From assembly GCA_020725985.1 (NCBI GenBank), contig DYTM01000014.1:384-6480 (forward strand): 6,097 bases of DNA, read 5' to 3'. The notes under the pieces were generated by a model. It did no database searches. It saw only the letters and a program-made list of their open reading frames with translations, and was not told the DNA's origin. The DNA comes from Methanomassiliicoccus sp. GTDB taxonomy: Archaea > Thermoplasmatota > Thermoplasmata > Methanomassiliicoccales > JACIVX01. A program made the position numbers and the translations under genes. Shown in pieces: positions 1-4,245 of the stretch (its first letter is position 1; each line of letters starts with the position of its first letter).

Positions 1-710
1 TGACCGAGGGGGAGAAATGGAGGTGCTGGGTCGATCTGGGCAAGGAGGAGAGGAGGACGGTGGCGAGCGCGCTCAGCAATCATCTTCTCGACTGCGGTGC
101 AGGGCATTGGGGGGTGAGGAGGCTCATCGGCGAGGTTTACATACTGAACAAGGAGGAGAAGGGCACCGAGCTTCACGATGCGAAGGAGTTCTCCACCCTC
201 CTCAACGCCTGCGGCAGGTACGGCCAGGGTATGACGGGCGTTGCGATCTGCTCCGGGGAAAGGGGAGAGACACTGCGGAAGGGTCTCGGGCTCCTCCAGA
301 ACCACAGGGGGAACCTGGCGGACGCGGTCGCGTTGGTCAAGGACCTCGGCGTGGTCAGAGGGAGGAACCTCCAGTACTTCCACGGGAAGGACGAAATCCT
401 CGACTCGATCGTCGGAATCGTCGCGGGGATGGTGCTCGGATCGGGAGAAATCCCGACCGAGCTGCCGATCGTCGCCTTCGCGTTCTCGGAGGAGAACAAG
501 GTGAAGGTATCAGCTAGAGGGACGCGGGAGCTGGTGAACAGGGGTCTCGATCTGGCGGAGGCGGTCAAGCTCGCGTCGGAGAGGGTCGGCGGGACCGGCG
601 GGGGACACAACATCGCCGCCGGGGCGACGATCTCGAGCGGGAGGGAAATGGACTTCATCGAGGAGATGGAAAGGATAGTAGAGGGGCAGCTCTCGAATCT
701 CAGCGGATGA
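1..710 (+). CDS. RecJ/GAN-like DHH single-strand nuclease, C-terminal half (5' partial)
   Basis: The reading frame is open from the first full codon at position 3, so the gene starts outside the window; GTG at 60 is internal. About 235 residues are visible. The hallmark is the DHHA1 substrate-binding domain, with a GGGHNIAAGA signature whose His codon is 606-608. It is preceded by a conserved glycine-rich core (NACGRYGQG, GVAICSGERGE) typical of archaeal RecJ-like proteins. The family degrades single-stranded nucleic acid in the cytoplasm; archaeal members act in replication and repair, some with the CMG/GINS helicase. The catalytic DHH half, with its Asp/His metal ligands, is not in the window, so activity cannot be judged. 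The stop at 708-710 overlaps the convergent argF stop by 11 bp. An NrnA-like or other DHH phosphoesterase is the alternative, but the sequence looks most like the archaeal RecJ group. Confidence 0.88.
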   Translation, partial: TEGEKWRCWVDLGKEERRTVASALSNHLLDCGAGHWGVRRLIGEVYILNKEEKGTELHDAKEFSTLLNACGRYGQGMTGVAICSGERGETLRKGLGLLQNHRGNLADAVALVKDLGVVRGRNLQYFHGKDEILDSIVGIVAGMVLGSGEIPTELPIVAFAFSEENKVKVSARGTRELVNRGLDLAEAVKLASERVGGTGGGHNIAAGATISSGREMDFIEEMERIVEGQLSNLSG

Positions 711-1611
711 CGCTCAGCAGGATGGCCTTCTGGGCGTGGAGACGGTTCTCGGCCTGATCGAACACCACGCTCCTCTTCCCGTCGATGACCTCGTCCGTGA
801 TCTCGAGCCCCCGGTGCGCCGGGAGGCAGTGCATGACTATGCAGTCCTTCTTCGCCTTCCTGACAAGCGCCGAGTTCACCTGGTAGGGGGCAAAGGCCTT
901 CTCGCGCTTCTCCGCCTCGGCCTCCTGCCCCATCGAGGTCCATACATCGGTGTAGATGACGTCGGCGCCCTTGACTGCAACGACGGGATCATCGACGACC
1001 TCGGAACTGCACTTGGTCCCCTTCGCAATCCTCCGCGCCTCGGAGACGATCTTCCGGTCTGGCTCGTAGCCTTTGGGGCATGCGGCCACGAAGTCCATTC
1101 CGACGATCGCGGCCCCGAGGAGCAGGGAGTTGCAGACGTTGTTTCCGTCCCCGACGTACGCCATCTTCCTCCCCTTGAAGCCCCCCCTGTGCTCCTTGAC
1201 CGTGAGGAGGTCTGCGACGATCTGGCATGGGTGCTCCACGTCGTCCAGACCGTTGATGACGGGCACGCTGGCGTTTTCGGCGAGCTCGAGCATCGCAGCG
1301 TGGCTGAAGGCCCTGTACATGATACAATCGACATAGCGGCTCAGCACCCTGGCGGTGTCGGCGATCGTCTCTCCCCTCCCGATCTGGAGGTCCTTCGGGC
1401 TCAGATAGAGGGCGTGGCCCCCGAGCTGCGCCATCCCCGCCTCGAACGAGACCCTTGTCCTTGTACTTGATTTCTCGAAAATCATGGCGAGGGTCTTTCC
1501 GCTGAGGGATTTCTCCTTCTTCATCTTCCCCTTCTTGAGCTTCGATGCCAGCTCAAGGATCCCTCCGAGATCGTCCTTGAGATCGAGTATCGAGATGACG
1601 TCGCGCTTCAT
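700..1611 (-). CDS. argF: Ornithine carbamoyltransferase ArgF
   Basis: A complete 303-residue cytoplasmic enzyme, the normal length for the family. It transfers the carbamoyl group of carbamoyl phosphate to ornithine, giving citrulline in arginine biosynthesis. The carbamoyl-phosphate loop SSTRTR is at residues 48-53 and HPCQ at 127-130. The ornithine-side signatures are DVWTSMGQE near 222-230 and HCLPAHRG near 261-268, followed by FDQAENRLHAQKA near the C-terminus. These separate it from aspartate carbamoyltransferase and from YgeW-like paralogues. The ATG at 1609-1611 is preceded by AGGGAG (1616-1621) with a short 4-nt spacer. No other arginine gene is adjacent, so it is probably monocistronic, unless the tiny ORF upstream on the same strand is part of its leader. 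The gene converges on the nuclease gene and their last 11 bp overlap. No key residue is missing. Confidence 0.96.
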   Translation of the reverse strand: MKRDVISILDLKDDLGGILELASKLKKGKMKKEKSLSGKTLAMIFEKSSTRTRVSFEAGMAQLGGHALYLSPKDLQIGRGETIADTARVLSRYVDCIMYRAFSHAAMLELAENASVPVINGLDDVEHPCQIVADLLTVKEHRGGFKGRKMAYVGDGNNVCNSLLLGAAIVGMDFVAACPKGYEPDRKIVSEARRIAKGTKCSSEVVDDPVVAVKGADVIYTDVWTSMGQEAEAEKREKAFAPYQVNSALVRKAKKDCIVMHCLPAHRGLEITDEVIDGKRSVVFDQAENRLHAQKAILLSVIR

Positions 1612-1615
1612 GATG

Positions 1616-1621
1616 CTCCCT
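1616..1621 (-). promoter_or_regulatory. Ribosome binding site of argF
   Basis: On the minus strand AGGGAG lies 4 nt before the argF ATG. It matches the purine-rich Shine-Dalgarno core and supports this start. The spacer is at the short end of the usual range. Confidence 0.5.
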
Positions 1622-1640
1622 GGGACGAAGGGGCGGAGTG

Positions 1641-1668
1641 CTCTTAAGAGTTGCGAGCGCGTTTCGCA
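1641..1668 (-). promoter_or_regulatory. Candidate argF promoter region: palindrome plus inverted repeat
   Basis: Two symmetrical elements sit about 30-57 nt upstream of argF. CTCTTAAGAG (1641-1650) is a perfect 10-bp palindrome. It is the only AT-containing patch at about TATA distance for a short argF leader. Directly behind it, TGCGA (1652-1656) and TCGCA (1664-1668) form a perfect 5-bp inverted repeat around a 7-nt spacer. The layout resembles a weak TATA element with an adjacent operator, but both elements are short. The assignment rests on position only. Confidence 0.28.
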
Positions 1669-1802
1669 CGCGCAGGAAGGAAAGAGGCCCGCAGGCGGAC
1701 GGAGTGCACTTGCATTGGACAGTATGGGTTACTCATTGACAAAGACGCAAACGCTTTCAGCGAGCTGAGAACGAGAGAACAGACAAAGGAAAGGGTGGAG
1801 GT

Positions 1803-1874
1803 TTACCTGGGCAGCACGTACAAGTTGATATGCGGCGGTATCGGCCTCGCTTCCTTCTCGATCTTCTTCATCAT
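1803..1874 (-). CDS. Candidate micro-gene, 23 codons, unknown function
   Basis: I do not recognise this product. The frame starts with a double ATG (1872-1874 and 1869-1871) and ends with TAA at 1803-1805. It encodes a basic N-terminal part (MMKKIEKEAR) followed by a proline-rich and aromatic tail (PIPPHINLYVLPR). Two things favour coding. First, AAGGTGA (1880-1886, minus strand) ends 5 nt before the first ATG and matches the archaeal anti-Shine-Dalgarno. Second, nearly every codon ends in G or C and uses the forms preferred by neighbouring genes (AAG, GAG, AGG, AAC, TAC), in an otherwise AT-rich spacer. There is no signal peptide, membrane segment or Cys. It reads toward argF, 191 bp away, so it could be an independent micro-protein, a leader peptide or a gene remnant. 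Its short length makes chance a real possibility. Confidence 0.33.
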   Translation of the reverse strand: MMKKIEKEARPIPPHINLYVLPR

Positions 1875-1933
1875 TTTCTTCACCTTCAAACGGAATCTAA
1901 CCGTTCCAATCTCATTTGAGTGAATATCATCGA

Positions 1934-1943
1934 CATATTTAAG
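1934..1943. promoter_or_regulatory. TATA-like box upstream of the regulator, possibly bidirectional
   Basis: CATATTTAAG is the strongest AT-rich box in the spacer. Read on plus, a start about 25 nt downstream falls near 1964 and gives the regulator a leader of roughly 25 nt. This fits the lack of a clear Shine-Dalgarno before its ATG. Read on minus, the same box (CTTAAATATG) would put a start near 1912, about 38 nt ahead of the candidate micro-gene. Archaeal TATA elements are nearly symmetric, so dual use is plausible but unproven. Confidence 0.45.
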
Positions 1944-1972
1944 CGTTGCTATTGTGTTATACCGCTACAACG
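1944..1972. promoter_or_regulatory. Possible operator of the winged-helix regulator
   Basis: CGTTG (1944-1948) and CAACG (1968-1972) form an inverted repeat with a 19-nt spacer. It lies immediately downstream of the TATA-like box and spans the predicted transcription start. That is where an autorepressor of the ArsR type would bind. The arms are only 5 bp, so this is a positional guess. Confidence 0.22.
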
Positions 1973-1989
1973 AAATTTGAGTGTGCATC

Positions 1990-2565
1990 ATGAAGGAAAT
2001 CGGTGTCGAACAGATCAAGGTGCTCTCAGAGCCGAACAGGCTTGCGATTCTGACCCTCCTCTCCACGAAAGAGATGACGGTGACGCAGGTGTCACAGCTC
2101 CTTGGAATGAGCATCCAGAATGCACAATACCACGTGAAGAAGCTCGTCGAGGCCGGCCTCGTCAGCCAGACGAGGAGCGAGCTCGTCGGCAACCTCGTGG
2201 AGAAGTACTATGGCTCGGCGTTCGAGCCCGGGATGATCGGTCAGGCGGCTGACTCAGCCACCGTTGACATTTCGGAGAGGATCAATCTCGTCTTCGCGGC
2301 GATGGGGGCGATCAAGGGCATACTGAACCGAGGGATAACGCTCCTGGACGAGAGGAGGGACACCTACTTCGCCAAGGTGGAGCAGCGCCCCCAGTACCCC
2401 TTCGGTGCGAACTACGTGATCCTTCCGGACACCGAGAAGTCGAAGAGGGACGCGGAGAGGTTCATCGAGGAGACGGACAAGAGGCTCAAGGAGCTCACTG
2501 AGAAGCACTCGCAAGAGAAAAGGGAGAAGTTCGCCTTGATGTACGCTGTGTTCCCATACGAATAG
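1990..2565 (+). CDS. Winged helix-turn-helix (ArsR-like) transcriptional regulator
   Basis: A DNA-binding regulator of 191 residues from the ATG at 1990. A GTG at 1981 would add three residues (MCI) and is less likely, since the conserved part starts just after the ATG. The N-terminal ArsR/HTH_20-type domain covers about residues 5-78. LSEPNRLAILTLLS is the first helix pair, MTVTQVSQLLGMSIQNAQYHVKKLVEAGLV splits into helix-turn-helix and recognition helix (about 29-58), and VEKYYGSAF ends the wing. Residues 80-191 form a helical, charged C-terminal region with a KRLKELTEKHSQEKREK coiled-coil-like stretch, probably for dimerisation or ligand sensing. No Cys metal-binding pair is visible, so it is probably not a classical arsenic or metal sensor. 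It is transcribed alone from the box at 1934-1943 and its target is unknown. An inverted repeat overlapping the predicted start (1944-1972) suggests autoregulation. Confidence 0.85.
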   Translation: MKEIGVEQIKVLSEPNRLAILTLLSTKEMTVTQVSQLLGMSIQNAQYHVKKLVEAGLVSQTRSELVGNLVEKYYGSAFEPGMIGQAADSATVDISERINLVFAAMGAIKGILNRGITLLDERRDTYFAKVEQRPQYPFGANYVILPDTEKSKRDAERFIEETDKRLKELTEKHSQEKREKFALMYAVFPYE

Positions 2566-2575
2566 GCCGATCGTC

Positions 2576-2591
2576 CGGATGCTGACATCCG
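2576..2591 (+). terminator. Hairpin just after the regulator stop codon
   Basis: CGGATG (2576-2581) and CATCCG (2586-2591) pair perfectly around the 4-nt loop CTGA, starting 11 nt after the regulator stop. No T-run follows, and archaeal termination normally depends on T-tracts rather than hairpins. A 3' end stabiliser or processing element is therefore as likely as a terminator. Confidence 0.3.
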
Positions 2592-2633
2592 AGAGAGTGG
2601 GAGGCATCGTGTCTGGCAACTCGGAGGAGACAA

Positions 2634-2642
2634 ACTTTATCT
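2634..2642 (+). promoter_or_regulatory. TATA-like box of tRNA-His
   Basis: ACTTTATCT is an AT-rich island in GC-rich surroundings, centred about 33 nt upstream of the mature tRNA. A start about 26 nt downstream would lie near 2664 and leave a 5' leader of a few nucleotides for RNase P. Confidence 0.5.
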
Positions 2643-2670
2643 ATCCCGAGGTGTTCACATTTCCCCACAT

Positions 2671-2744
2671 GGCCGGGATGGGGTAGCCTGGTATCCTGTG
2701 GGACTGTGGATCCCTAGACCCGAGTTCAAATCTCGGTCCCGGCC
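2671..2744 (+). tRNA. tRNA-His (anticodon GTG)
   Basis: A full cloverleaf can be drawn. The acceptor stem is GCCGGGA (2672-2678) paired with TCCCGGC (2737-2743). The encoded G-1 at 2671 faces discriminator C73 at 2744, the identity pair of tRNA-His. The D arm contains AGCCTGGTA. The anticodon arm has loop CTGTGGA (2704-2710) with anticodon GTG at 2706-2708. The T arm is CCGAG / TTCAAAT / CTCGG. The outermost anticodon-stem pair (2699 with 2715) is a T-T mismatch and the D stem holds non-Watson-Crick positions, both tolerable. CCA is not encoded (CCT follows), so it is added after transcription. There is no intron. The T arm and 3' acceptor overlap the 3' end of the opposite-strand DUF835 gene by 19 nt. 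Confidence 0.96.
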
Positions 2745-4056
2745 CCTTCTCCCGCCCTTGTGATTTCGAACTCCCTCTCCAGAAGGGCGAGCTTCGATTC
2801 ATCCAGTACCTCCGGGTCGAGCGGGACTATGAGCCTCGAGTTCGCGACGACCACCTCGTCCCTGATCGCGTACATCGTTCGCAGAACCTTCTCCATCGGG
2901 TTGTTCGAGATGAGGTACTCGATCCCGTCGAGCATGATGACGGTGTTCTCGTCCTTCCTCAGGAACTCGGCGACGGTGTGCTGGAGGATTGACAGGTTCG
3001 AGGGATCCACCCTGTCCGGCCCCGGGGTGCTCGCGAGCCAGATGATCGGGGTCTCGACGAGGCCGTGCTTCTCCTTGACCGCGTCGGGATGAGTCCTCGT
3101 GATCAGAAGGCCTTTCGATCCGCTCGCAATCTGCTCCAGGAAGACCCCGTATGCGGCATTCGGGATCTTCTCTTCAACGAGATAGGATGTGGAGGGCGCG
3201 ACCTCGGCCTTCGCCTCGTCCCTTCTCCGCCTCGTGAGAGCACTCTCCTCGACGGGGACGATGATGAAGAGTTTGTATCGTACGATCGCAAGCATGAAGG
3301 CGACGACTGTCACGAGGAAGCCCGGAGCGAGGAACGGGAAGTTCCCCAGATTTAGGAGGTTGAGGACGATTAATCCGGACGCCAAGAATATCGGAAAGGC
3401 GACCCCTACACCCCTACACCCATCAGAAGACATTGCAGGCGTACGTACGCGCCCTTCGCCGACTTGTACACTCTCCCCAGTATCACGAGAGTCAAGGCGG
3501 CGTAAGAGAGGATGATTGCCCCGATGACGTAGATGGCTTGAGACTCGGCCAAGCTCCATCCGAAGTTCGTCAGAACGATGTCGTCGACCGCGACCGCCGC
3601 GACCACCCCGGTGACCAGTAAGACGACGACGAATGCAATGGCGTGATCCTTGAACCAGTTGTCCTTCCTCTCGTACGGAAGATACGACGAGAGAAAGAGG
3701 AAGATGCCGTAGATGAGGACGATGAGGAAGAAGACCGCCCGCGCAAACATGGTCGCCGTCCCCTCATCGGGGGCGTTCCTGAAGGCGAAATCCAGTATCC
3801 CCGCAAGGAAGAAAATGCCTATCACCCCGGCGAAGATCCTCGACGCCCTGAGAAAAGGGTTCTTCTTCAGAGCGTACAGGCCGAGAAGTAGACCGACGAA
3901 ACCCATTGCGGGTGAGATGGCCGAGTAGATCAGGTCGCCCTCTAGCATCGAGCTCGGGATTGACTCCGCGATTGCGATTAAATAGTTGTTGCCATTGGTA
4001 TCGGCGCTGATATTGATGCCATCTGGGCGCGAGTCGTTGCCGTAGAGCCGGACCAC
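2726..4056 (-). pseudogene. 7TM sensor-like protein with DUF835 domain, frameshifted by an 8-bp tandem duplication
   Basis: Two overlapping minus-strand frames (3406-4056 and 2726-3559) are parts of one protein. Removing one copy of the 8-bp repeat at 3403-3421 joins them as MGVGVAFPIF and gives 440 residues. The restored protein has seven membrane segments at about residues 42-63, 71-92, 104-126, 139-157, 174-194, 207-232 and 237-256. IVRYKLFIIVP follows, as in the 7TM input region of many histidine kinases. Residues about 288-428 form a cytoplasmic DUF835 domain (LLITRTHP, IIWLAS, MLDGIEYLISNNP, ANSRLIVPLDPEVLDE, LEREFE), whose function is unknown. No kinase or phospho-acceptor motif is visible. 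As written, translation stops at TAG 3406-3408 inside segment 6. The start is uncertain: GTG 4054-4056 has no spaced Shine-Dalgarno, ATG 3946-3948 is an alternative, and the frame is open up to a TGA at 4084-4086. A sequencing error is possible. Confidence 0.8.
3403..3421. repeat. 8-bp tandem repeat, 2.4 copies, frame-disrupting
   Basis: Two perfect adjacent copies of CCCCTACA (3403-3410 and 3411-3418) are followed by CCC, the first 3 nt of a third copy. Eight is not a multiple of three, so one extra unit shifts the frame of the membrane protein on the minus strand. With one unit removed the frame is intact and sequence on both sides continues naturally through transmembrane segment 6. Confidence 0.92.
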
Positions 4057-4158
4057 CCCTCGGAAGACAGGGTCTCTCGGTTCTCAATTCGCCCGGAGCG
4101 GGTAGGTCGAGATCGGGGTGTTCGGACTAGCTTCTGAGGAGAACGGAGAAACTTGCCT

Positions 4159-4200
4159 GGAAGTAGGGTGCAGTTGAGGACGGTCTGCCAGGAGTTGGAA
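4159..4200 (+). pseudogene. Short rtcB-like relic
   Basis: GGTCTGCCAGGAGTTGGAA (4182-4200) matches 18 of 19 bases of 5523-5541 inside rtcB, which encodes VCQELE. Upstream, GGAAGTA-GGGTG (4159-4170) matches GGAAGTACAGGGTG in rtcB apart from a 2-nt gap. In both places these blocks lie in the same order and orientation, with a 4-6 nt length difference between them. Similarity ends before the palindrome at 4201 and is not evident upstream of 4155. It looks like a decayed scrap of an extra rtcB 3' region. It is too short to do anything as protein. Confidence 0.4.
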
Positions 4201-4213
4201 GGTTTAATAAACC
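4201..4213. promoter_or_regulatory. Palindromic TATA-like box upstream of rtcB
   Basis: GGTTTA-A-TAAACC is a perfect 13-nt palindrome with a single central base and contains the TATA-like core TTTAATAAA. It ends 32 nt before the rtcB ATG. A start about 25 nt downstream would lie close to the Shine-Dalgarno, giving a very short leader. Being symmetric, it could also drive the divergent membrane-protein gene, with a leader of about 125 nt. A second AT patch, GTATAATC (4221-4228), is too close to the start to be the main TATA box. Confidence 0.45.
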
Positions 4214-4231
4214 GCTGGTAGTATAATCGGG

Positions 4232-4238
4232 GGAGGTG
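4232..4238 (+). promoter_or_regulatory. Strong ribosome binding site of rtcB
   Basis: GGAGGTG matches the archaeal 16S 3' end essentially perfectly and sits 7 nt before the ATG at 4246, which fixes the rtcB start. Confidence 0.85.
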
Positions 4239-4245
4239 CGGAGAC

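Larger units (their letters stand above)
1612..1989. other. Intergenic region between argF and the winged-helix regulator
   Basis: This 378-bp stretch separates the divergently read argF and regulator genes. Its argF-proximal part holds the palindrome and inverted repeat at 1641-1668. The middle (about 1670-1800) shows no recognisable gene, tRNA or repeat. At 1803-1874 there is a candidate micro-gene on the minus strand. The last 60 bp are AT-rich and contain the box at 1934-1943 and the leader of the regulator. A plus-strand frame at 1651-1923 ends in a phenylalanine-rich, membrane-like stretch. That stretch is the antisense of the lysine-rich minus-strand peptide and is better read as a shadow. 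Confidence 0.6.

Noticed and set aside
736..1470. Long plus-strand frame (244 codons) opposite argF
   Set aside because: argF on the other strand is unmistakable; this is a GC-rich antisense shadow with no family features.
1651..1923. Plus-strand 90-codon frame ending in a Phe/Ile-rich transmembrane-like stretch, or a 43-codon version from GTG 1795
   Set aside because: The hydrophobic stretch is the antisense of the lysine-rich minus-strand peptide, the start codons are poor, and the rest of the frame has no gene-like codon use.
2671..2744. Intron in tRNA-His, suggested by the nearby RtcB ligase
   Set aside because: The cloverleaf is contiguous with a 7-nt anticodon loop; no intron or bulge-helix-bulge is present.
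3258..3270. ATGATGA resembling a C box of a C/D guide RNA
   Set aside because: It lies inside the DUF835-protein coding region and no correctly spaced D and C'/D' boxes were found.
3403..3421. Programmed ribosomal frameshifting as the reason for the two DUF835-gene frames
   Set aside because: There is no slippery heptamer followed by a structure; the exact 8-bp tandem duplication explains the break more simply.
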